This document shows positions 25,798 through 33,488 of a DNA stretch of 64,000 nucleotides, piece after piece. How positions within the stretch are numbered: position 1 is the stretch's first letter; the number at the start of each line of letters is the position of its first letter. Below the pieces are notes generated by a model, which worked only from the letters and a program-made list of their open reading frames with translations, searched no databases and was not told where the DNA came from. Source of the stretch: [Clostridium] citroniae WAL-17108 (GTDB lineage: Bacteria; Bacillota; Clostridia; Lachnospirales; Lachnospiraceae); the NCBI RefSeq assembly GCF_000233455.1, contig NZ_JH376420.1, positions 885,297 through 949,296 of the forward strand. Direction: 5' to 3'. Made by a program: the position numbers and the translations under genes.

Positions 25798-27477
25798 TCA
25801 ACACTGAATGATTGCACCTTTGTCTGCCGAAGATGCCACTTTGGAATAGAGTTTTAAATAGCCGTTGGGTATCTCTTTTTCCGGTTTTACCCAATGTTTT
25901 CTGCGCGCACTGATAATCTCATCAGAAACGTGAAGCTCAAGTTTTCCTTCTGTCACATCGATCATTATCTCATCCCCATCCTCCACAAGGGCCAAGGGAC
26001 CGCCTTCTGCTGCCTCAGGTGAGATATGCCCCACAAAGCATCCATTATTTGTTCCCGAAAAACGTCCGTCCGTGATCAAAGCCGTATCCTTTGCAAGCCC
26101 CATGCCATACATATACTTCATAGCCTTAAACATCTCCCTCATGCCGGGGCCTCCCTTAGGTCCTTCATAACGGATGACTACTACCTCTCCCTTCTGGATC
26201 TCACCACTCAGAATGGCTGATTCCGCCTCCTCCTCCGAGTTATAACATCTGGCCTTCCCGGTAAAACGGTGAAGAGCCGGATCAATGGCACCCGGTTTGG
26301 AAATTGCCGTATCCGGTGCCAGGTTTCCCGACAATACGGCTACACCGCCTGTCCTGGAAAATGGTTCATCCACTGTCTTGATGATCTCACGGTTCTCCGG
26401 ATACCAGTACACCTGATCTTTAAGGTTTTCGTCCACAGACTTTCCAGTACATGTGACTGCACTCCGGTCTATGATACTTCCCAAACGGTCCATCACCCGC
26501 GGAATGCCGCCTGCCCGGTAAAACGCTTCCATATCCCACTTTGCCGCCGGGTTTACCTTGGCAATCTGAGGCGTTGTAAGATTCAGCGTTCTAAACTCTT
26601 CCACCACATTCATATCCAATTTTGCCTCATTCGCAATGGCTGCAATATGCAAAACAGCATTCGTGGATCCACAGATCGCCATAGTAACCTTAATTGCATT
26701 ACGTATGGACTCCTTTGTTATAACCTGTTTTGCTGTGATGTTGTTCATCACCAGATTCACAACAGCACGCCCGGCCTCAAAAGAAGACTTCAGGCGTTCC
26801 CCATAAGGAGCGGGTATCAAAGCACTTCCCGGCAGACTCATTCCCATTGCTTCCGATACGCAGCACATGGAATTAGCGGTTCCTAAAAAAGAACAGGATC
26901 CGCATCCGGGACAAGCCGTATTCTCCAGTGAACGGTACTCATCCTCTGTGATCTTCCCGGAACGGGTCATTCCTTTTGCCTCATCAATGGATGTCAAGTC
27001 TGACTTTCTTCCGTCAAACTCGATCCCCCCTAACATAGGGCCGCCGACACATACAATCGCAGGAATGTCAAGACGTGCGGCAGCCATCAACATGCCGGGA
27101 ACGATCTTATCACAGGAAGCCAGCAAGACAATACCATCGAGCCTGTGAGCCTGTACCATGACCTCTATGGAATTACAGATGATTTCCCTTGACGGAAGTA
27201 TATAATTCATACCTATATGCCCCTGTGCCACACCATCGCAGCATCCAATGGTGCCAAACTCTACTGCAGTTCCACCTGCACTGTAAATTCCTTTTTTAAC
27301 AAATTCATTTACCTGGTTCAGGTTAAAATGTCCGGGAACACAGGTATTCCATGTATTGGCAATCCCTATAAGTGGTTTATGATCCAGTTCATAATCAGAA
27401 TATCCCATGGATTTAAAAAGAGAGCGGTAAAAGGGACTGTCCTCGCCGTGCATGATTTCATTGCTTCTAAATTCCAT
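25798..27477 (-). CDS. IlvD/Edd-family dehydratase, probably of a sugar acid
   Basis: 559 residues with the family's conserved blocks: GIANTWNTCVPGHFNLNQ, GTIGCCDGVAQGH, LASCDKIVPGMLMAAARL and CPGCGSCSFLGTANSM, which supply the iron-sulfur cluster cysteines. C-terminal DGRFSGTNNGCFVGHISPEA is present. The enzyme removes water from 2,3-dihydroxy acids to give 2-oxo-3-deoxy acids. Context (GntP permease, aldolase, IclR regulator, no other ilv genes) argues for catabolism of an aldonate rather than valine synthesis. First gene of the operon. Confidence 0.9.
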   Translation of the reverse strand: MEFRSNEIMHGEDSPFYRSLFKSMGYSDYELDHKPLIGIANTWNTCVPGHFNLNQVNEFVKKGIYSAGGTAVEFGTIGCCDGVAQGHIGMNYILPSREIICNSIEVMVQAHRLDGIVLLASCDKIVPGMLMAAARLDIPAIVCVGGPMLGGIEFDGRKSDLTSIDEAKGMTRSGKITEDEYRSLENTACPGCGSCSFLGTANSMCCVSEAMGMSLPGSALIPAPYGERLKSSFEAGRAVVNLVMNNITAKQVITKESIRNAIKVTMAICGSTNAVLHIAAIANEAKLDMNVVEEFRTLNLTTPQIAKVNPAAKWDMEAFYRAGGIPRVMDRLGSIIDRSAVTCTGKSVDENLKDQVYWYPENREIIKTVDEPFSRTGGVAVLSGNLAPDTAISKPGAIDPALHRFTGKARCYNSEEEAESAILSGEIQKGEVVVIRYEGPKGGPGMREMFKAMKYMYGMGLAKDTALITDGRFSGTNNGCFVGHISPEAAEGGPLALVEDGDEIMIDVTEGKLELHVSDEIISARRKHWVKPEKEIPNGYLKLYSKVASSADKGAIIQC

Positions 27478-27508
27478 TCTTATCCTCCTATTAAGTAAGC
27501 TTTAATTT

Positions 27509-27546
27509 GTTCTATATTATAGAACTTTATTCTATATTGTAATAAT
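27509..27546. promoter_or_regulatory. Two operator sites for the IclR regulator
   Basis: GTTCTATA-t-TATAGAAC (27509-27525) is a perfect 17-bp palindrome. A related site, ATTCTATATTGTAATAAT (27529-27546), lies 21 bases upstream of it in transcription. Both sit at or just downstream of the dehydratase promoter -10, a repressor position. Confidence 0.7.
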
Positions 27547-27570
27547 ATCCTATTTTATTTTACACGTCAA
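27542..27570 (-). promoter_or_regulatory. Promoter of the sugar-acid operon
   Basis: On the minus strand TTGACG (27565-27570), 17 bases, TATTAT (27542-27547), close to consensus, about 65 bases before the dehydratase start. The second operator overlaps its -10. Confidence 0.75.
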
Positions 27571-27635
27571 TAACAAATCAATACAAATTCCATACAAGTT
27601 TTTGTGTATTTTGTATAAGCAGAAAAAGAAAACGG

Positions 27636-27664
27636 TTGAAATATTCTAAGTAAAATGTTAAATT
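27636..27664 (+). promoter_or_regulatory. Promoter of the IclR regulator gene
   Basis: TTGAAA (27636-27641), 17 bases, TAAATT (27659-27664), about 20 bases before the ATG. No palindrome like those of the divergent promoter overlaps it. Confidence 0.55.
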
Positions 27665-27685
27665 ACTATTACGAGGAGGAATGTT

Positions 27686-28459
27686 ATGGCAACAACAAAA
27701 ATCATACAGTCTTTAGAGCGGGCCATGTCCATCTTAGAACTGTTCCAGAATAATGTGGTAGAATTAAGTTTAAAGGATATCTCTGAAAGGCTGGAATTAA
27801 ATAAAAGTACTACCTTTGGCCTTGTAAACAGTCTGTCCTCCCTTGGGTATCTATTGCAAAATGAAGAGAATCAGAAGTATTGCCTGGGGCCTAAGATATT
27901 ATCTCTATCCAATGCCCTAAAGATGAATAATGTCCTGATACGGATTGCACATCCTTTTCTTGAACAGCTCTCTCATAAATATCATGAAACAGTACACAGC
28001 GCTGTACAGTCTGATAACAGTGTCATTTATCTGGACAAAGTAGAATCGGATTCATCTATTTTTATCAACACTCAAATGGGTGTTAAAAACTACATGTATT
28101 GTACCGGTGTAGGAAAATGTCTTTTGTCCTATAAATCGGAAGCACAAATTGACCAGATTCTGTCTTTTCCACTTAAGGCTAAGACTTATAATACGATCAC
28201 CCAGAGAGATGCGCTTTTACATGAACTGAAACTGAGCAGAGAGCGCGGATATTCTATGGACAATGAAGAGATAGAAATAGGCCTTACATGCATAGGTTTT
28301 CCGGTTTTCAAAAGCTTTGAGGAGCCTGGCTTTGCCATCAGTATTTCCGGGGCAACGGGCAGAATTCTGGACAAGCTTCAAAATACCGACCTGATACATG
28401 ATATGCGGTTAGCTGCCGCGGCAATGTCGCGGCAAATTTATAATTACCAGGCCCATTAA
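27686..28459 (+). CDS. IclR-family transcriptional regulator
   Basis: 257 residues. The winged helix at about 5-65 includes LSLKDISERLELNKSTTFGL; the C-terminal effector domain (about 80-250) contains HSAVQSDNSVIYLDKVES and the usual GLTCIGFPVF motif. GAGGAGG lies six bases before the ATG. It is divergent from the dehydratase operon, and the palindromes in the shared region make it the probable repressor, with a pathway acid such as the 2-oxo-3-deoxy intermediate as inducer (inference). Confidence 0.92.
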   Translation: MATTKIIQSLERAMSILELFQNNVVELSLKDISERLELNKSTTFGLVNSLSSLGYLLQNEENQKYCLGPKILSLSNALKMNNVLIRIAHPFLEQLSHKYHETVHSAVQSDNSVIYLDKVESDSSIFINTQMGVKNYMYCTGVGKCLLSYKSEAQIDQILSFPLKAKTYNTITQRDALLHELKLSRERGYSMDNEEIEIGLTCIGFPVFKSFEEPGFAISISGATGRILDKLQNTDLIHDMRLAAAAMSRQIYNYQAH

Positions 28460-28523
28460 TGTATGTCTGGAGGTTTTATTCTCCGCAGATTCATCCAGTA
28501 TCTAACGAAAGCCGCCATGTATG

Positions 28524-28562
28524 ATCCGGTATCCTGTATCAGGATACCGGATATCCTTTTTT
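28524..28562 (+). terminator. Strong terminator after the IclR gene
   Basis: ATCCGGTATCCT (28524-28535), five-base loop, AGGATACCGGAT (28541-28552), then a T run. Confidence 0.92.
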
Positions 28563-28798
28563 AGAAATAAAAAAATCCCCTAATCCAATACCCAGACCAG
28601 GGAATTCAAACAATATATCCTGTTTTATAGCTGGCTGATCTTCAGCCGTTGGCTTTTTTTCCAATTTTTTTTAAAAAACCGCCATTCCATAAAAACCTTC
28701 CCTCCTCGGCGTAAAAACAGCATACATAGGACCCTTATCCTATTCAGCACAAAATCCTCCACAAACTCATATGTCTCATTAGTAATAGATATTTCTGT
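28563..28798. other. Gene-free stretch with one weak terminator-like hairpin
   Basis: No gene is seen between the IclR terminator and the end of the ATPase gene. GGCTGA-tct-TCAGCC (28633-28647) followed by a T7 run (28654-28660) could act as a plus-strand terminator. The rest is AT-rich and shows nothing recognisable. Confidence 0.5.
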
Positions 28799-29992
28799 CT
28801 ATTTCTTTAGAAGCCATTCCAAAACATTAATCTGCTTGATACCATTATAGGATGTCAGTGGCGTATAATCCATAGTAAGAAGATACTTGGGATTATGGTC
28901 TTTTATTGCATCCAGTGATGAAAGTTCCCGCTTTAGTGTCTGCTCTTCCAATACGGTCTGAGATACTTGATAATATTCTTCCCCTTCGGCGCCAATGGCA
29001 ATAAAATCAACCTCAGCATCTCCAACTTTTCCTATATGAACTTCATAACCTCGTCTTATAAGTTCCAGGTAAACAATATTTTCTAAGATATGCCCCATGT
29101 CTGCCTGTTTCGTGCCTAATATAAAATAACGAAGCCCTATATCCGCTGCATAATATTTCGATCCTGTAACGAGATACTGCTTCCCTTTTATATCATATCT
29201 TCCTACCTTATATAGAATAAAACTGTCACAAAGAGCAGAAAGATAGTTTTCCACAGTAGGTACGCTGATTTTCCTCCCTGACGATGTCATTGCATTTGCA
29301 ATCTTAGTGGCGGAACACATATTTCCAATGTTATCAAACATAAATTCCACCACGCTTTGAAGCATAGATGGATCAGATATTTTCTTTCTGGTAACGATAT
29401 CTTTGAGCAAGATTGTATTGTAAATTCCCTCAAGATAAACTCTGATATCTTGTTTTCTTGCAAGTTCAAGTGTTCCTGGAAAAGAACTGTTTTGTAAATA
29501 ATTCATATACAGTGCACCTGTATTTGTGTTTCCAGGATATGCTGATATATATTCCTTAAAAGAAAGAGGAAGCATTTTTATCTCAACGTACCTGCCAGAG
29601 AGCAATGTGGCAAGTTCTCCGGAAAGCAGGAACGCATTAGACCCCGTAATATATAAATCTACATTTTTCTTTACATAAAGCCAGTCTACTGCTTCCTGGA
29701 AATTTTCAACTTGCTGTACTTCATCTAAAAATACATAGTTCTTATTGCTCTTTACCAGTTTACTTTCCACATATTGATATAGCTTTTCTGATGTGCGAAT
29801 ACCACGATAATCACCGTCCTCCAAATTAACGGTTATGATTTGTTCCTCTTCTACTCCATTCTCTTTTAAATAGGACTGATACAATTCAAACATCGTTGAC
29901 TTACCGCAGCGGCGAATTCCGGTTATTACTTTTATTAGGTTTTTATCTTTAAAACTAATTAAACTTTCAAGATAATCATTTCGTTCAATCAT
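28799..29992 (-). CDS. AAA ATPase with DUF4143 domain
   Basis: 397 residues. The N-terminal P-loop is ITGIRRCGKST (about 24-34), Walker B is VFLDEVQ (about 88-94), followed by the ITGSNA sensor stretch. The C-terminal DUF4143 half contains SVPTVENYLSALCDSF and a PD-(D/E)XK-like motif, VGDAEVDFIA. Such proteins are common orphans in gut Firmicutes and Bacteroidetes and their role is not established. It has its own promoter and no operon partner here. Its base composition is more AT-rich than the surrounding catabolic genes, compatible with acquisition by transfer. Confidence 0.85.
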   Translation of the reverse strand: MIERNDYLESLISFKDKNLIKVITGIRRCGKSTMFELYQSYLKENGVEEEQIITVNLEDGDYRGIRTSEKLYQYVESKLVKSNKNYVFLDEVQQVENFQEAVDWLYVKKNVDLYITGSNAFLLSGELATLLSGRYVEIKMLPLSFKEYISAYPGNTNTGALYMNYLQNSSFPGTLELARKQDIRVYLEGIYNTILLKDIVTRKKISDPSMLQSVVEFMFDNIGNMCSATKIANAMTSSGRKISVPTVENYLSALCDSFILYKVGRYDIKGKQYLVTGSKYYAADIGLRYFILGTKQADMGHILENIVYLELIRRGYEVHIGKVGDAEVDFIAIGAEGEEYYQVSQTVLEEQTLKRELSSLDAIKDHNPKYLLTMDYTPLTSYNGIKQINVLEWLLKK

Positions 29993-30024
29993 TTGTTACG
30001 CCTCCCCATAGTTTTTATAAACCA

Positions 30025-30101
30025 ACAATAACATATCTTCTCATTTTTGTAAAGTTTGTAATAAACATTTTACAAAGTTCCCTACTTTTTGAAATTTGTA
30101 A
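30025..30101 (-). promoter_or_regulatory. ATPase promoter overlapped by repeated TTTGTAA sites
   Basis: On the minus strand TTTACA (30048-30053), 17 bases, TATTGT (30025-30030) fits a promoter. TTTGTAAA (30046-30053) and TTTACAAA (30069-30076) form an 8-bp inverted repeat, and further TTTGTAA copies start at 30055 and 30095. Overlap of one copy with the -35 suggests repression. Confidence 0.5.
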
Positions 30102-30454
30102 GATGTGTTATTATGCTATTTTCTCACTATTGTACGCAAGAAGCACCTTGCTGATGATTTTAATCCGAATGACAATTACAAAAGTATTTTTCCAGGCTGA
30201 TGTAAATGGTGGACCCAGTATAAAAAGAGAGAAAAAACGTCCGGCGGCTATCGAAGAACCGCTACCTTAACATTATTGAAATCTTTGATGCAAAAAGTGG
30301 TACAAAGCGAAAGACAGGATTAACAAATGGAGTGATAAATGTATATAAATAATAGTGGAAATCCGAATAAAATAATGGTAAAATCCAACAAGATACGCAT
30401 GGAATATTGCCAAATAATTATAAAAGTTCCACAACTGGGAGGGGGTATTTCAAA
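30102..30454. other. Gene-free stretch upstream of the PTS operon
   Basis: About 350 AT-rich bases with no start-to-stop frame that resembles a protein. A frame at about 30241-30349 without a start codon gives a short, unassigned peptide that could be the tail of a decayed gene. TGGAA...TTCCA (30400-30431) is a possible weak regulator site. Nothing else is seen. Confidence 0.4.
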
Positions 30455-30483
30455 TTGACTTCCAACATACATGACCTTAGAAT
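30455..30483 (+). promoter_or_regulatory. Promoter of the PTS/DeoC operon
   Basis: TTGACT (30455-30460), 17 bases, TAGAAT (30478-30483), about 40 bases before the first DeoC-like start. The short leader leaves no room for an antiterminator hairpin, so the PRD regulator probably acts at DNA. Confidence 0.7.
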
Positions 30484-30523
30484 GAAGACGAAATAAAACA
30501 ACAATCTCGAGGAGGAATAAGGC

Positions 30524-31189
30524 ATGGATGTAACAAGAAACGATGTGGAACGGATGATCGATGCTTCCCTGGGTGCAACGCCGGCGCCTACCCTGGCACA
30601 GGTGGAGGAGTTTGTGCGAAAAACACTGAATTATAACTTTGCCACCACATTGACAGAACCATTTTTCATCCGGGGAAATGCAGACATACTTCACCAGGCA
30701 GGCAAGGAACTGGTCAGCGTAATCTCCTATCCCCTGGGCGGTATGACCCATGAAGCAAAACTATACCAGGCGAAACAGGCACTTAAGGACGGAGCGGATG
30801 AACTGGACATCTCCATGGATGTCAGCGCCTTTAAATCAGGCAGGTATGATTATGTTAAGGAAGATCTGAAGCCTTTTGTGGATATGATGGAAGGCAGAAT
30901 CATGAAAATGATTTATTTTGCCAGTCTCTTAACCGAAGACGAACAGCTGCGGGCTGCCGAGATGGCAATTGAATTGGGAATTCCCTATCTTAAGACAAAT
31001 ACAGGCTTCGGGTTTGTCACCACCACAGATCAGGTAAAACTCATCAAAGACCACTACCATGATGCAATAAAGGTTATGACCTCTGGCGGCGTCAGGACCA
31101 AGGAAGATGCTATTGCCATGATAGAAGCTGGAGCAGAACGGATTGCAACCAGTTCCGCATTCAAAATTGTAGACAGCTTTCAGGATTGA
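30524..31189 (+). CDS. DeoC-family aldolase paralogue with altered active site
   Basis: 221 residues with the deoxyribose-phosphate aldolase barrel. The Schiff-base lysine is present (Lys157 in YLKTNTGFG) and so is the acid Asp (Asp95 in ELDISMD). The second catalytic lysine, which in DeoC precedes GG in KxAGG, is replaced by Met185 (VMTSGGVRT), and the usual IIET strand reads MIYFAS. It may therefore use a different substrate or proton relay. GAGGAGG precedes the ATG. It is the first gene of the PTS operon and is followed 22 bases later by a canonical DeoC. Confidence 0.85.
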   Translation: MDVTRNDVERMIDASLGATPAPTLAQVEEFVRKTLNYNFATTLTEPFFIRGNADILHQAGKELVSVISYPLGGMTHEAKLYQAKQALKDGADELDISMDVSAFKSGRYDYVKEDLKPFVDMMEGRIMKMIYFASLLTEDEQLRAAEMAIELGIPYLKTNTGFGFVTTTDQVKLIKDHYHDAIKVMTSGGVRTKEDAIAMIEAGAERIATSSAFKIVDSFQD

Positions 31190-31211
31190 AACGATTGAGG
31201 AGGACAGAAAA

Positions 31212-31880
31212 ATGAATAGAAATGAATTGGCGCGTTATATTGACCAGACAACATTAAAACCTGGAATGAACCATGACTATGTCGCCAAGTTTTGCCGGAA
31301 TGCAAAGGAGAACCATTTTGCCAGTGTCTGCATACTGCCCAATATGATAGAAACGGCAGCCGAGGCACTGAAGGATTCCGACACAAAGGTGTGCACGGTT
31401 ATCAGCTTTCCTCTGGGATTTGATTGGCCGGATGTGAAAATCCATGAGACAGAGGACGCCCTTGACAAGGGAGCCCAGGAAATTGACCTGGTAATGAATG
31501 TATCTGCGTTAAAGTCTGAGAGATACGACATCATAATTGAGGAACTGGATGGCGTGGTAAAGGCCAGCCATGCCAGGGGGGCAATCGTTAAGCTGATTAT
31601 TGAGACCCCGCTGCTTACGAATGACCAGATTGTAAAAGCATGTGGCCTTGCGGAGCAGCATGGTGTGGACATAGTCAAGACTTCCACCGGATTTTCGGCC
31701 ATGCTGCCGCGTTCCACTTCTGTGGATGATGTGAAACTAATCCGCAGCAGCGTAAAGCCTGGGACAGGCATCAAAGCGGCTGGAGGAATCCGCACCACCG
31801 CGGATACCCTTGCCATGATTGAGGCAGGGGCTACAAGAATCGGCGCCAGTGCTGGAGAGGAAATCATTGGTGGCCTGTAA
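31212..31880 (+). CDS. deoC: Deoxyribose-phosphate aldolase family protein (canonical active site)
   Basis: 222 residues. The catalytic set is complete: Asp92 (EIDLVMN), Schiff-base Lys156 (IVKTSTGFS) and relay Lys188 (IKAAGGIRT). The family cleaves 2-deoxyribose 5-phosphate to glyceraldehyde 3-phosphate and acetaldehyde. Placement inside a PTS operon, rather than with deoxynucleoside phosphorylases, suggests a deoxy- or related sugar phosphate made by the PTS. The role as true nucleoside-salvage DeoC is therefore uncertain. Confidence 0.9.
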   Translation: MNRNELARYIDQTTLKPGMNHDYVAKFCRNAKENHFASVCILPNMIETAAEALKDSDTKVCTVISFPLGFDWPDVKIHETEDALDKGAQEIDLVMNVSALKSERYDIIIEELDGVVKASHARGAIVKLIIETPLLTNDQIVKACGLAEQHGVDIVKTSTGFSAMLPRSTSVDDVKLIRSSVKPGTGIKAAGGIRTTADTLAMIEAGATRIGASAGEEIIGGL

Positions 31881-31897
31881 AAAGGCGGAGGATCGGG

Positions 31898-32350
31898 ATG
31901 CAGAAACTGGTAAGTTTGGATGATATAGAATTAAATGTGTCTGCAGCTGACTGGCAGGATGCGGTCATAAAATCAGGAACCATACTTTTAAATAATGGCT
32001 ATGTGACCAGGGAATATGTGAATGCCATGGTCCAAACGGTCAAAAACCTTGGGCCGTATATCGTGGTGGCTCCGGGACTGGCAATGCCTCATGCAAGAAG
32101 TACCAACGGCGTCATAAAGAGCGGCATTAGTATCATGACATTGTCCCAGCCTGTGGAATTTGGCAATGAGAGCAATGATCCGGTCTACCTGTTAATCGGA
32201 CTGGCGGGAAGCAATGATGATCTTCATTTAAAAATCATGCAGGCTATTGCCACCATATTTGAAGATGACAGGATGCTGGAACGGATTACAGCGTGTGACC
32301 GCCGGGAGATGGTTGCCAGGATATTCAATGATGTGGAGGTGGAGGAATAA
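31898..32350 (+). CDS. PTS EIIA component, fructose/mannitol-ascorbate type
   Basis: 150-residue cytoplasmic phosphocarrier of the PTS_EIIA_2 fold. The phosphorylated His is residue 65 in PGLAMPHAR. It receives phosphate from HPr and passes it to the IIB encoded by the next gene, with which it overlaps by one base. It resembles UlaC/SgaA and GatA. Confidence 0.93.
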   Translation: MQKLVSLDDIELNVSAADWQDAVIKSGTILLNNGYVTREYVNAMVQTVKNLGPYIVVAPGLAMPHARSTNGVIKSGISIMTLSQPVEFGNESNDPVYLLIGLAGSNDDLHLKIMQAIATIFEDDRMLERITACDRREMVARIFNDVEVEE

Positions 32351-32649
32351 TGTTACATATTGTTACGATTTGTGGATGCGGCATGGGGAGCAGCGTAATC
32401 CTGAAGATGAATGCAGAGAAGGCGCTTAAGGACCTGGGTATAGAGGCTAGACTTGAGGTCAGTGATATTACAACAGGGAAGGGCGCGGCACGCACTGCGG
32501 ATCTGGTGCTGATAGGAAGGGAACTGGCCTATCTTGTGCAGGACATTGATAAACCGATCATACAGCTTACCAGCTTTGTAAATAAGCAGGAAATAAAGGA
32601 CAAGCTGCGGGAATATTGCGAAGCAAATGGAATTAAACAGAAATTGTAA
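32350..32649 (+). CDS. PTS EIIB component, ascorbate (UlaB/SgaB) type
   Basis: 99 residues. The phosphocysteine is Cys8 in the loop TICGCGMGSS, the signature of lactose/galactitol/ascorbate-class IIB proteins. It transfers phosphate from IIA to the incoming sugar at the IIC channel encoded at 33489-34751; the SDR gene lies between. Confidence 0.93.
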   Translation: MLHIVTICGCGMGSSVILKMNAEKALKDLGIEARLEVSDITTGKGAARTADLVLIGRELAYLVQDIDKPIIQLTSFVNKQEIKDKLREYCEANGIKQKL

Positions 32650-32689
32650 GGACTTTGGGAGCAATTCATAATTAAGAAAGGAATCGGAC

Positions 32690-33460
32690 ATGGGGAAATT
32701 TGAGAATAAAGTAGTAATTGTCACGGGTGCCGGTCAGGGGGCAGGAAAGAAACTTGCGATCCGTTTCTATGAAGAAGGCGCCGTGGTCGGCCTCCTGGAT
32801 CTTAATGGCCAGAACCTGGATGCCGTAGTAAGAGAAGTGAACCCGGATACCGGCCGTTTTTTGACCTACGCGGTAGATGTCAGCGACAACAGACAAGTGA
32901 CATCAGCCATCGATGATATAGGCAAACGGTTTGGCCGGATCGATATACTGATTAATAATGCCGGGATTCTTCACAAGGGTATGATTGAGAGCTCTACGGA
33001 TACGCATATGAAGCTCATGGTAGATGTAAACCTCATGGGTCCCATGTACTGTACTCACGCCAGCGTGCCTTATATGAAGGAAAATGGTGGAAATATCATC
33101 AATGTATCCTCCATCCTGGCAACATTCCCTAATACGGGTTCAGGGGCCTACGGGGCGGCCAAGGCTGGCATGATTGTACTTACAAAGGTCTGGGCAGCTG
33201 AATTAGCCCCATACAAGATCCGCGTAAACTGCTATGCGCCGGGCGTATTAAACACCCCAATGGCAGAAGACGTGATTAAAAACAGGGCAGAGAGCAAGCT
33301 ATGCCAGATACCGCTTCGCAGGTTTGGGGAAACCGATGATGCATTTGACCTGGTCAGCTTCTTCTGCTCGGATCAGGCGAGCTATATTACAGGACAGACC
33401 ATAGGACTGGATGGAGGAATATGGGCAACCCAGACGCCCACGGCAGCCTGGAAACTGTAA
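32690..33460 (+). CDS. Short-chain dehydrogenase/reductase in the PTS operon
   Basis: 256 residues: cofactor motif TGAGQGAGKK at about 12-21, NNAGILH, catalytic Ser in NVSSILA, active-site YGAAK, and C-terminal LDGGIWATQ. The acidic residue after the second strand (LLDLNG) favours NAD. Placed between IIB and IIC, it probably oxidises the imported polyol-like or sugar phosphate before aldol cleavage. Substrate unknown. Confidence 0.9.
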   Translation: MGKFENKVVIVTGAGQGAGKKLAIRFYEEGAVVGLLDLNGQNLDAVVREVNPDTGRFLTYAVDVSDNRQVTSAIDDIGKRFGRIDILINNAGILHKGMIESSTDTHMKLMVDVNLMGPMYCTHASVPYMKENGGNIINVSSILATFPNTGSGAYGAAKAGMIVLTKVWAAELAPYKIRVNCYAPGVLNTPMAEDVIKNRAESKLCQIPLRRFGETDDAFDLVSFFCSDQASYITGQTIGLDGGIWATQTPTAAWKL

Positions 33461-33488
33461 AGGAACGTAGGATGGAGAGGGGGATACT

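Noticed and set aside
25798..27477. Dihydroxy-acid dehydratase of branched-chain amino acid synthesis
   Set aside because: No ilvB, ilvC, ilvE or leu genes are near; permease, aldolase and IclR context point to sugar-acid breakdown.
30241..30349. Possible transposase or other gene remnant
   Set aside because: A startless peptide of about 35 residues could not be tied to any family, so it is not annotated as a pseudogene.
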